From Thermodesulfobacteriales bacterium (GTDB lineage: Bacteria; Desulfobacterota_D; UBA1144; Nemesobacterales; UBA2774), in the NCBI GenBank assembly GCA_004525335.1, contig SPCL01000019.1, positions 1-20,423 on the forward strand: a stretch of DNA of 20,423 nucleotides, given 5' to 3'. This document shows positions 13,985 through 20,085 of the stretch, piece by piece; position 1 is the stretch's first letter; the number at the start of each line of letters is the position of its first letter. The notes under the pieces are model-generated. The model ran no database searches and had not been told where the DNA came from. It saw nothing but the letters and a program-made list of their open reading frames with translations. The position numbers and the translations under genes were made by a program.

Positions 13985-15109
13985 TTAGATTAGAAGTTCA
14001 TCCAGGGCTTCAAAAAGCTTAAGTATTTCATCCTCGGTATTGTAAAAGTGTGGGGCGACTCTTAATCCACCACCTCTATAGTTTACAACTATATTTTTTT
14101 CGAAGAGTTTTTCCGCTATCTCTTTCGGATCGAAATTGCCGCCAAAGGATATAATCCCCCCTCTTTCGTTTGGGTTTTTAGGCGTTTTGAGAGTAAGTCC
14201 CCTTCTTTCAGTTTCACTTATTATTAAATCTCCTAACTCACGAACTCGTGTTTCGATTCTATCTACCCCAACTTCAAGCAAAAGATCTACAGCTGCGCCC
14301 AAACCATATATTCCAATTGTATTAAATGAGCCTTCCTCAAATCTGAGCGCGTTATCTTTCAATTCAAAATCGAAGCTTTCAAAATTATGATCGTTTTTAA
14401 CACTCTTCCAACCTAACAAATTAGGCATTATTTTAGATGCCCGTTCCCTCTTGCAGTAAAATATACCAATTCCCTCAGGGGCAAGGAGCCATTTATGTCC
14501 GTCGGCTGAAAGAAAATCAGCACCGCACTCTTTTACATCGATAGAGACAGCTCCTAAGCTCTGAATAGCATCCACAAAAAACAAAATCCCGTTATTCTGA
14601 CATAGCTTGCCTAATCTATTAATATCTATCATAAATCCATTTATAGATTGAACTGAGCTCATAGTGATAAGCCTAGTCCGTGAGTCTATTAAACTTTCTA
14701 TGTCTTCAAACAAGATCCTCTCATTTTTAAGGGGGACAAACCTTACTTCCACTCCTCGGTCTTTTAAGTTGAGCCAGGGATAGATATTTGAAGAAAACTC
14801 CTTCTCAAAAACAATCACATTATCCCCTTGTTTCCAGTCAAGACCTGAAGCAACAATAGAAATTCCATGTGATGTATTCTTTACAAAGGCTATCTCATCA
14901 GCATCTGCGCCAATTAACTCTGCACAGGAAGCCCGAATTTCTTCAATCCTTTTACCCCAGGAGCTGTAATCAAACCCTGTTTCACCTGAGGCTTCAGACA
15001 AGAAATTTGTGATCGCTTTTTTGACTCTAAGAGATATAGGAGAAACACCTGCATGATCAAGGTATATAAAATTATTGATAATAGGGAATTCTTCTCTGAA
15101 GTTGTCCAT
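13985..15109 (-). CDS. PLP-dependent class V aminotransferase, desulfurase-like fold without the catalytic cysteine loop
   Basis: A 374-residue fold-type I PLP enzyme. The PLP lysine is Lys206 in SADGHKWLLAPEG, with Asp180 and Gln183 (VDAIQS) contacting the cofactor and His205 beside the lysine. It begins FPIINNFIYLDHAGVSP, as many class V enzymes do. In cysteine desulfurases the C-terminal part has R-x-G-x-x-C-A before the R-x-S-x-x-x-YNT-x-xE segment; here the loop is shortened to YRGGGLRVAPHFYNTEDE (345-361) with no cysteine. The four cysteines (62, 170, 195, 219) lie elsewhere. It is therefore unlikely to be SufS and more like isopenicillin-N-epimerase, lyase or kynureninase-type relatives; the substrate cannot be named. 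It is monocistronic and has its own terminator. Confidence 0.85.
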   Translation of the reverse strand: MDNFREEFPIINNFIYLDHAGVSPISLRVKKAITNFLSEASGETGFDYSSWGKRIEEIRASCAELIGADADEIAFVKNTSHGISIVASGLDWKQGDNVIVFEKEFSSNIYPWLNLKDRGVEVRFVPLKNERILFEDIESLIDSRTRLITMSSVQSINGFMIDINRLGKLCQNNGILFFVDAIQSLGAVSIDVKECGADFLSADGHKWLLAPEGIGIFYCKRERASKIMPNLLGWKSVKNDHNFESFDFELKDNALRFEEGSFNTIGIYGLGAAVDLLLEVGVDRIETRVRELGDLIISETERRGLTLKTPKNPNERGGIISFGGNFDPKEIAEKLFEKNIVVNYRGGGLRVAPHFYNTEDEILKLFEALDELLI

Positions 15110-15209
15110 TGATTACTTGTCCTTTTGAAAATCGAGGTCTTAACAAACTAACATATAACATTATCGCAAACAGCCCTTGCTATCAAATATTCCAAGCGCG
15201 GAAAACCAT

Positions 15210-15238
15210 TTGACAAATCAGAAAATAAGTGTCATATT
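15210..15238 (+). promoter_or_regulatory. Cold-shock gene promoter
   Basis: TTGACA (15210-15215) and CATATT (15233-15238; 4/6) are 17 nt apart. The transcript would start near 15245, giving a leader of about 30 nt; this is short for a temperature-controlled csp leader. Confidence 0.6.
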
Positions 15239-15276
15239 AAACTCGCGAAGTAGATTTTCTAGGAGGAATTTGTTTA

Positions 15277-15486
15277 ATGCGCGGATCAGTTAAATGGTTT
15301 AACAGTTCTAAAGGATACGGATTTATCGAGTCAGACGAGATAGATAAAGACGTATTTGTTCATTACAGTGTTATCGAAGGCGACGGTTATAAGAGCCTAG
15401 CAGAAGGTGAAGCTGTAGAGTTTGAAATAACAGACGGACCAAAAGGGCCTCAAGCAACAAGAGTTGTAAAAGCAGGCTCTGAGTAG
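15277..15486 (+). CDS. Cold-shock domain protein (CspA family)
   Basis: A 69-residue single-domain nucleic-acid chaperone that binds single-stranded RNA and DNA in the cytosol. RNP1 is KGYGFIE (12-18) and RNP2 is VFVHYS (26-31), inside the normal five-stranded fold starting MRGSVKWFNSSKGYGFI and ending with the usual GPKGPQATRVVKA. Length is standard. AGGAGG (15261-15266) precedes the ATG by 10 nt. It is monocistronic. A 14-nt T-rich stretch follows the stop, but no convincing hairpin. Whether it is cold-induced cannot be read from the sequence. Confidence 0.96.
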   Translation: MRGSVKWFNSSKGYGFIESDEIDKDVFVHYSVIEGDGYKSLAEGEAVEFEITDGPKGPQATRVVKAGSE

Positions 15487-15539
15487 ACTTCTTTTTTAAG
15501 GCTTTTTTGTAATCAAGAAGATACTGCTTGTTATTTTGA

Positions 15540-15550
15540 CCCCCCCCCCC
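15540..15550. repeat. Homopolymer of 11 C
   Basis: An uninterrupted run of 11 cytosines in otherwise A/T-rich intergenic DNA, between the cold-shock gene and the DUF4159 gene. It is 49 bp upstream of the DUF4159 -35 box. Such tracts change length by slippage and can be phase-variable, but they are also a common sequencing or assembly error site. Confidence 0.9.
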
Positions 15551-15563
15551 AGAAGTTCTTCAG

Positions 15564-15580
15564 GCTATATTCTATATAGC
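15564..15580. repeat. Perfect 7-bp inverted repeat upstream of the DUF4159 promoter
   Basis: GCTATAT-TCT-ATATAGC is symmetrical over 7 bp per arm with a 3-nt centre. It ends 19 bp before the -35 box at 15600, a usual place for an activator or repressor site. No regulator is identified. Confidence 0.5.
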
Positions 15581-15599
15581 ATGGTTTTGGTGTATTTGC

Positions 15600-15629
15600 T
15601 TGACAGTACCCTTTAAACCCCTCAATATT
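15600..15629 (+). promoter_or_regulatory. Promoter of the DUF4159 gene, possibly giving a leaderless mRNA
   Basis: TTGACA (15600-15605) and AATATT (15624-15629; 4/6) are separated by 18 nt. The GTG start codon follows the -10 after 8 nt, so transcription would begin at the start codon or a base or two before it. No Shine-Dalgarno sequence is present. Confidence 0.5.
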
Positions 15630-15637
15630 TTACTATT

Positions 15638-16399
15638 GTGTTAAAACGCAGAGAATTCATTAGGAAAGCTTTAGCTGTCAGCCTAATAGTCTTGATTCTT
15701 CCGCTGTTGGGTATCTATGAGGGTTCACAGTTTCAATTTGCGCAAGTTACTTACAATGGCAACTCAGATCCGAGACCAAGGGCATATAAAAGACTCATGA
15801 GCTCCCTTGAGCTAAGAACAAGTGTACAGGTCTCTTATAATAGAAAAAACCTATCGCTAGCAGACCCTGATCTATTTAACTATCCCTTTCTTTATTTAGC
15901 GGGAGATAGCAGTTTTGAATCTTTTACCCCACAAGAGAGGAGAAAGGTTAGAAAATACCTAAAACTTGGTGGAACTTTAATAATTGACGATGTCTCAGGA
16001 AAAGAAAATTCAAGCTTTGATACTCAGATAAGAGAAGAGTTAGTAAATATACTTCCTGAAATTCCGCTTACACCAATAGGACATGATCATGTGGTATACA
16101 AATCATTCTATCTCCTAAATTCACCAAGTGGCAGAAAGGTAATACAACCTTATCTTGAAGGAATCACATTCGGGGATGAAGACAGGACAGCAGTATTTTA
16201 CTCTAGAAATGATTTAGGTGGAGCATGGTCTGAAGATGAATTTGGAAAGTGGGAATTTGAAGTTATCCCTGGTGGCGAGGCCCAAAGAGAAAGGGCGATA
16301 AGGTTGGGCATAAACATGATAATGTATGCACTCACAGGAAATTACAAGAAAGATCAAGTACACACACCATTTATCAAAAGAAGACAGATGAACTTTTAG
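15638..16399 (+). CDS. DUF4159 family protein with Tat-like signal
   Basis: A 253-residue protein. The N-terminus MLKRREFIRKALAVSLIVLILPLLG has a twin-arginine motif (RREFIRK) before a hydrophobic stretch, indicating Tat export or an N-terminal anchor. The rest (about 31-235) matches DUF4159: FQFAQVTYNG, PFLYLAGDSSF, RKYLKLGGTLIIDD (104-118), GHDHVVYKSFYLL (148-160) and FYSRNDLGGAW (187-197). The family adopts a glutamine-amidotransferase-like fold, and no enzymatic activity is established. DUF4159 genes often accompany MoxR, DUF58 and BatA-like genes; none is here, so this copy is isolated. The start is GTG; the next ATG (codon 54) would remove the signal, so GTG is preferred. The probable leaderless transcript is described with its promoter. 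Confidence 0.85.
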   Translation: MLKRREFIRKALAVSLIVLILPLLGIYEGSQFQFAQVTYNGNSDPRPRAYKRLMSSLELRTSVQVSYNRKNLSLADPDLFNYPFLYLAGDSSFESFTPQERRKVRKYLKLGGTLIIDDVSGKENSSFDTQIREELVNILPEIPLTPIGHDHVVYKSFYLLNSPSGRKVIQPYLEGITFGDEDRTAVFYSRNDLGGAWSEDEFGKWEFEVIPGGEAQRERAIRLGINMIMYALTGNYKKDQVHTPFIKRRQMNF

Positions 16400-16426
16400 T
16401 TTATTATTTAGTGCTCATCAATTACC

Positions 16427-16720
16427 ATGAACGCAATATCTGACTGCCCCCTATGTAGTCGCCCACTTCCAGAAAAACCAAGTAAACATCACCTCATTCC
16501 TAAAACATTTAAGGGTAAAGAAATAGTGCTGCTGCATAGAGTTTGTCATAGACAAATCCATGCCAACTTTACAGAAAGAGAGTTATTAAATTATTGCCAC
16601 ACTATAGACCGCTTACTTGAGAATGAAAATATTCAAAATTTTGTTAGATGGGTTAAGAATAAACCTCCCAATTTTCATGTAAGAACAAGGAATACGGCCA
16701 GTAAGAGAGTGAAAAGTTAA
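16427..16720 (+). CDS. Small HNH-type nuclease-like protein
   Basis: A 97-residue protein with an HNH-like zinc core. Cys7-X2-Cys10 (CPLC) and His37-X2-Cys40 (LHRVC) could hold the structural zinc, and HHLIPK (21-26) with CHRQIH (40-45) would supply the metal and catalytic histidines. The C-terminal third (about 50-97) is basic and helical, with no recognised domain. It lies 27 bp after the DUF4159 gene on the same strand, without an obvious ribosome site. No methylase, CRISPR gene, toxin partner or phage gene adjoins it, so a role in restriction or defence is not shown by context. Small stand-alone HNH proteins of this size occur widely in bacterial chromosomes. Confidence 0.75.
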   Translation: MNAISDCPLCSRPLPEKPSKHHLIPKTFKGKEIVLLHRVCHRQIHANFTERELLNYCHTIDRLLENENIQNFVRWVKNKPPNFHVRTRNTASKRVKS

Positions 16721-16740
16721 AGTCAAAATATTTTTAACTT
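16714..16740. terminator. Weak A/T-rich inverted repeat between convergent genes
   Basis: AAGTTAAA (16714-16721) and TTTAACTT (16733-16740) form an 8-bp perfect inverted repeat with an 11-nt loop, overlapping the HNH stop codon. The stem is nearly all A/T; a terminator role is only possible. Confidence 0.3.
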
Positions 16741-16780
16741 ACATCTCAAAGTTCGCCTGTCTAAAAATCACTGTAATTTT

Positions 16781-17572
16781 TTAATCTGGCAATTTCTTCA
16801 TTTTTATCACAGCGAAAATAGCACCTTGGGAATCCTTTAGAAATGCCATTCTCCCCACTTCGGGTAAATCTGTTGCGGGATTTACAACTTCTCCACCTAA
16901 GGAGACCGTCTCATCCACAATAGCATCACAATCATTAACAGCAAAATATACAAACCACGCTGGCGGCATCTCTCCCCATTCTTCCTGTATCGGCAACATC
17001 CCCGCCGCTGGCCTATCTCCATTCATAAACATAGTATAATTTATGCCATTAAAATCCATTTCTTGTGCCTGCCAACCAAATAAATCAGTATAAAATTCTT
17101 TAGCCTTCACGGTATCATCAGTCGCAAGCTCATTCCAAACAAGCGCTCCATGTTCATTTACTACTTTTGCTCCAATATGTTGCATTGGTTTCCATAATGA
17201 AATCATAGCTCCTGTCGGGTCTATAATTGCAGCCATTGTGCCGGAATCAAATACATCCATAGGCTGGACAACTATAGTTGCCCCTAATGATTCCGCTTTC
17301 TCTAAAACTTCCTCTATATTAAATACTGATACATAACTCCCCCAATGTGTTGGGACCCCCTGCTCTGTTTGCTCTGGCCACATTTGATAAAGAGCTGCCG
17401 CTTCTTTCCCTCTTATGAGAGCCATAGAATAGACATTATCATTGCCAATGGGCACATCAGTAATTTCCCAACCGAATAGTTTTGAATAAAACTCCTTGGC
17501 CTTATTGGAATCTGAAGCTACTAGTTCGGGCCAGCAAAAGGTGCCTGGTTTATATTCTGTCATTTCACTCAT
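16781..17572 (-). CDS. Tandem-domain VOC (glyoxalase/bleomycin-resistance) family protein
   Basis: A 263-residue cytosolic protein with two vicinal-oxygen-chelate domains, about 1-125 and 138-260. Each starts with the same pattern: PGTFCWPELVASDSNKAKEFYSKLFGWE and GALVWNELATDDTVKAKEFYTDLFGWQ. Each ends with a D-P-T-G or D-S-Q-G-A turn leading into the last strand. This double-domain type is common in soil and marine bacteria and its substrate is usually unknown; members include hydroxyacylglutathione-type and ring-cleavage relatives. The start is taken at the ATG at 17572 because GGAGG (17585-17581) precedes it; an in-frame ATG at 17587 sits on that site itself. It is convergent with the HNH gene. 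Confidence 0.88.
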   Translation of the reverse strand: MSEMTEYKPGTFCWPELVASDSNKAKEFYSKLFGWEITDVPIGNDNVYSMALIRGKEAAALYQMWPEQTEQGVPTHWGSYVSVFNIEEVLEKAESLGATIVVQPMDVFDSGTMAAIIDPTGAMISLWKPMQHIGAKVVNEHGALVWNELATDDTVKAKEFYTDLFGWQAQEMDFNGINYTMFMNGDRPAAGMLPIQEEWGEMPPAWFVYFAVNDCDAIVDETVSLGGEVVNPATDLPEVGRMAFLKDSQGAIFAVIKMKKLPD

Positions 17573-17694
17573 AATATTTACCTCCATATTGGGTTATAGA
17601 TTGCTTTATTAGTCTAACGATCATTACCCATAATATCACAAAATAGTTAAGATATGATGAAAACAAACATGTTCTTAGAATTCTGAAAGAAAAG

Positions 17695-17752
17695 ACTGAG
17701 GATGATTTTTTCAATCACCCTCAGTAAGCCAAGAAGGACCCAAGGTTTGGGT
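17695..17752. ncRNA. Two adjacent orphan hairpins, candidate non-coding RNA or terminator
   Basis: ACTGAGG-A-TGAT (17695-17706) pairs with ATCA-C-CCTCAGT (17714-17725): 11 bp with one A/C mismatch and a 7-nt loop. Twelve bases later ACCCAA (17738-17743) pairs with TTGGGT (17747-17752) across 3 nt. On the minus strand the large hairpin is followed by a T-rich run (CTTTTCTTTC), as in a terminator, yet no minus-strand gene lies upstream of it. It could end a small RNA from the region, or act in the VOC leader. Confidence 0.35.
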
Positions 17753-17839
17753 TTGTTACGGATTGGATAAGAGGTGGCATTACTAGTACAACACTTTGGG
17801 GTTAAGGGGGTATTCAGGAATAGTTAATAGCGTGTTAAT

Positions 17840-17853
17840 GTTTGAATTCAAAC
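17840..17853. promoter_or_regulatory. Perfect 14-bp palindrome upstream of the EamA gene
   Basis: GTTTGAATTCAAAC is its own reverse complement over all 14 bp. It is centred about 51 bp before the ATG at 17898, a typical operator position. No regulator is known. Confidence 0.45.
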
Positions 17854-17897
17854 GAGAAGAATTATCAGTTATCAAAATCAGATTATAGGAGATTCAA

Positions 17898-18311
17898 ATG
17901 GGTGAAAGATGGTTTCTCATAATACTGTTGGCAATTGTATGCTTTTCTTTTGGAAGTTTCTTCGGCAAATTGGCCTCATTAAAAGACATTCCATTCAGAG
18001 TCTACTTTTTTGAGGCAGTGGGTACTCTGACAGTCTTCACTACTTTTGTTATTTATAACAGAAACACAATTTTTACAAATTTCGCTATTAATTTCCCCGC
18101 CCTTTTAATGGGGCTATGTTGGGGAATCGGCACAGTTCTATTCATCATTGCTCTCAAGTATGCAAAACTCTCAATAGTTGCCCCACTATCGGCGGCTTAT
18201 CCAGCTCTCACAGTTGTCTTGGCATTAATATTCTTAGGGGAAAAGCTGGATACTAGAGAAATGGCAGGCATTGGACTGGCTATTGCATCAGTTGTATTAT
18301 TGGCTAAATAA
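17898..18311 (+). CDS. Half-size EamA (DMT) family transporter
   Basis: A 137-residue inner-membrane protein with one EamA domain and five predicted helices at about 5-23, 36-53, 66-86, 93-113 and 121-136. The domain ends with the family's typical APLSAAYPALTVVLALIFLGEKLD (95-118) and a last helix GIGLAIASVVLLAK. Full-length EamA transporters have two such domains in about 300 residues; this one has a single domain and a proper stop, so it should work as a dimer like the small multidrug-resistance proteins and is not a truncated pseudogene. AGGAG (17887-17891) precedes the ATG by 6 nt. Substrate (metabolite or drug export) unknown. It is monocistronic and convergent with the phosphodiesterase gene. 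Confidence 0.85.
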   Translation: MGERWFLIILLAIVCFSFGSFFGKLASLKDIPFRVYFFEAVGTLTVFTTFVIYNRNTIFTNFAINFPALLMGLCWGIGTVLFIIALKYAKLSIVAPLSAAYPALTVVLALIFLGEKLDTREMAGIGLAIASVVLLAK

Positions 18312-18362
18312 GTGCTGTTGGGGCTAGAGATGTTCAAATTACTTGGGTGATTAGAATGCAGC

Positions 18363-19043
18363 CTAAATAATATCGGGCTTATTTGTAACAATGCCACTTA
18401 CGCCGATATCTTTTAAGCTCTGAGCTTTCAATGTCTCATCCACAGTCCAGGTAAATGTATGCAAGCCGTTTGCTTTAGCTCGTTCAATTAAACCTTTTGT
18501 GATAAACCAACGAAACGGTGCAACAACATCGGCGCCGCAATTTTTGGCAAGCCTGATAGGATCTAAAGATGCAAACAATATCAAGCCCGTCTTCAGTCTT
18601 GGCTCTAGCGCCTTTACCATTTTCAATCTATTAGGCTTAAACGACACTATAAACACTTCATCTATCAATTCATTTTTACGTATCAAATCAACAACTTTAT
18701 CCTCAGCTCCGTTCTCTTTTAATTCTATAACGAATTTTGCTCGACCTCTGCCGAGTTCTACAACCTCATTAAGGGTCGGGATTCGCTCTCCTTTCCCGGC
18801 ATTAAGTTCTTTTAATTCAGCTAGCGTTTTTAAAGAGACCAGCCCTGTGCTATCTGTTGTTCTGTCTACAGTACCGTCATGCATTACTACAAGGTGACCA
18901 TCGATAGATTGTCTTACATCAAGCTCTATCATATCAGCCTTCATCTCTATTGCCCGCTCAAAGGACCTGAGCGTATTCTCAGGTTCGTATGCGCTAGCTC
19001 CGCGGTGAGCTATCTTTATAAACATGTTTTCTAGTTCTTTCAT
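18363..19043 (-). CDS. Glycerophosphodiester phosphodiesterase
   Basis: Hydrolyses glycerophosphodiesters to glycerol-3-phosphate and an alcohol. The 226-residue TIM-barrel protein has IAHRGASAYEPENT (11-24) with catalytic His13, metal ligands Glu40 and Asp42 in MIELDVRQSIDGH, and catalytic His55 in VVMHDGTVDRTT. The C-terminal strands have HTFTWTVDE and GVSGIVTNKPDII, usual for the UgpQ-like branch. There is no signal peptide, so it is a cytosolic enzyme recycling phospholipid head groups. No Shine-Dalgarno sequence is seen; TATATT lies 9 nt before the ATG at 19043, consistent with a leaderless start. A start at the ATG at 19025, also close to HRG, cannot be excluded. It follows cofE in the same direction after 104 bp. 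Confidence 0.93.
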   Translation of the reverse strand: MKELENMFIKIAHRGASAYEPENTLRSFERAIEMKADMIELDVRQSIDGHLVVMHDGTVDRTTDSTGLVSLKTLAELKELNAGKGERIPTLNEVVELGRGRAKFVIELKENGAEDKVVDLIRKNELIDEVFIVSFKPNRLKMVKALEPRLKTGLILFASLDPIRLAKNCGADVVAPFRWFITKGLIERAKANGLHTFTWTVDETLKAQSLKDIGVSGIVTNKPDII

Positions 19044-19052
19044 CTTTAAAGT

Positions 19053-19058
19053 AATATA
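19053..19058 (-). promoter_or_regulatory. Possible -10 box giving a leaderless phosphodiesterase mRNA
   Basis: TATATT on the minus strand (5/6 to consensus) is followed after 9 nt by the ATG at 19043. The -35 at the expected place (ACCACA, 3/6) is poor, so the call is tentative. Confidence 0.35.
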
Positions 19059-19147
19059 CTCTAAGAATATTGAGATGTGGTAGAAATATTAAAGAGAGTT
19101 CTGCTTGTTAATTAAGGATTATCTGCAATAACCAGATTTAAAACTTC

Positions 19148-19927
19148 TTAGCGGAATAGATCATCCTCAGGATTTCTTATTAGTTCTTTCGCCCCTTTTC
19201 CGACCTTATCGTATTCATACCCCCGTACAATAATCACCGGAACAAAATCAGCCTTTTCCATCAGAAGCCCCGCTGCTGAAGCAATCTCATCAGCTACTGC
19301 CATAACCGTGGCATTTAACTCAAGCCCCTTTGAATCTGTTTTCCCTCTATAATCTTTAAGCGCCCTTATTCCTGAACATCCAATAGCTATGTCTACCAAC
19401 CCATCCCGCCAGGGCCTACCTACCGTATCAGTAATTATCACCGCTACATCTTTTCCTAGCTTTTCTTTAAAGCCGGCTACAAGGATGTCAGCCGATTTGT
19501 CTGAATCTATTGGGAGTAGTGTGACCATGTCGCCGCCTGATACGTTTGAAGCATCGACTCCAGCGTTTGCCGATATTACCCCGCCGCGGGTCTCTACTAT
19601 GAGCCTCCCCTTTTCAGGCTTTCTTTTATCCATCTTTATGATTTTAGTAGTCTCACTCAGGATTACTTCAATTAAACGAGGGTCCTTGCTTACTTCCTTG
19701 GACAAAGTATGAGCATAGGGAGAAGGATTTACATTCTTTAAATCAACGATCCTATTCTCAGCTTTAGATATAATTTTCTGAGCACAGACAAGTATATCCC
19801 CTTGTTCAATTGCGAGCCCTGATTCTGCAATAGCAGTTTGAATAATGCCTGCGAGATCATCATTTGGTTTGATTTCAGGGATACCGCTTACCGGGATTAT
19901 AGAAATAGATTGTCTTGATTCTGTCAT
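19148..19927 (-). CDS. cofE: Coenzyme F420-0:L-glutamate ligase
   Basis: Adds L-glutamate residues to F420-0 with GTP, the last steps in making coenzyme F420. The 259-residue protein has VCAQKIISKAENR (47-59), GVISANAGVDASN (116-128), TDTVGRPWRDGLVDIAIGCSGI (166-187) and DEIASAAGLLM (213-223), all hallmarks of CofE. Length matches the stand-alone archaeal type, without the nitroreductase-like domain of actinobacterial FbiB. A promoter with about a 30-nt leader is visible upstream. No other F420 gene (cofC, cofD, cofG/H) is in the window. The weak point is the ribosome site (TTGGAA). It implies that this organism makes or tailors F420; if the rest of the pathway were missing, a related gamma-glutamyl ligase role would be the alternative. 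Confidence 0.93.
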   Translation of the reverse strand: MTESRQSISIIPVSGIPEIKPNDDLAGIIQTAIAESGLAIEQGDILVCAQKIISKAENRIVDLKNVNPSPYAHTLSKEVSKDPRLIEVILSETTKIIKMDKRKPEKGRLIVETRGGVISANAGVDASNVSGGDMVTLLPIDSDKSADILVAGFKEKLGKDVAVIITDTVGRPWRDGLVDIAIGCSGIRALKDYRGKTDSKGLELNATVMAVADEIASAAGLLMEKADFVPVIIVRGYEYDKVGKGAKELIRNPEDDLFR

Positions 19928-19964
19928 ATTATTCCAAGAACTGATTTTTTTAGACTTGGCAATG

Positions 19965-19992
19965 ATAATAGTCTAGTATGCAGCTATTTCAA
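19965..19992 (-). promoter_or_regulatory. cofE promoter
   Basis: On the minus strand TTGAAA (19992-19987) and TATTAT (19970-19965), each a 5/6 match, are 16 nt apart. The transcript would start near 19958 and have a leader of about 30 nt. Confidence 0.65.
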
Positions 19993-19998
19993 GAAAGT

Positions 19999-20012
19999 TT
20001 TCTAGCTAGAAA
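19999..20012. promoter_or_regulatory. Perfect 14-bp palindrome next to the cofE promoter
   Basis: TTTCTAGCTAGAAA is fully self-complementary and lies 6 bp upstream of the cofE -35 box, between cofE and the divergent gene at 20086. It could be an operator for either or both. The regulator is unknown. Confidence 0.5.
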
Positions 20013-20085
20013 TCTTACACCATCTAAATTCATCTATATTTATATCTGATTATGGACTATTCTTTCCAATAGGGAAAAAGGCTAT

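Larger units (their letters stand above)
17573..17897. other. Divergent intergenic region between VOC gene and eamA-like gene
   Basis: A 325-bp gap without a supportable coding frame (the best is ten codons from 17655). It contains two hairpins (17695-17752) and a perfect 14-bp palindrome (17840-17853) near the EamA gene. No strong promoter pair could be chosen for either gene. Confidence 0.65.

Noticed and set aside
13985..15109. Naming the class V aminotransferase SufS or a cysteine desulfurase
   Set aside because: The C-terminal loop that should carry the catalytic cysteine has none.
15487..15520. Terminator after the cold-shock gene
   Set aside because: There are T-runs but no stem of sufficient length or G/C content next to them.
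17573..17587. Upstream ATG as start of the VOC protein
   Set aside because: It overlaps the GGAGG ribosome site that serves the ATG at 17572.
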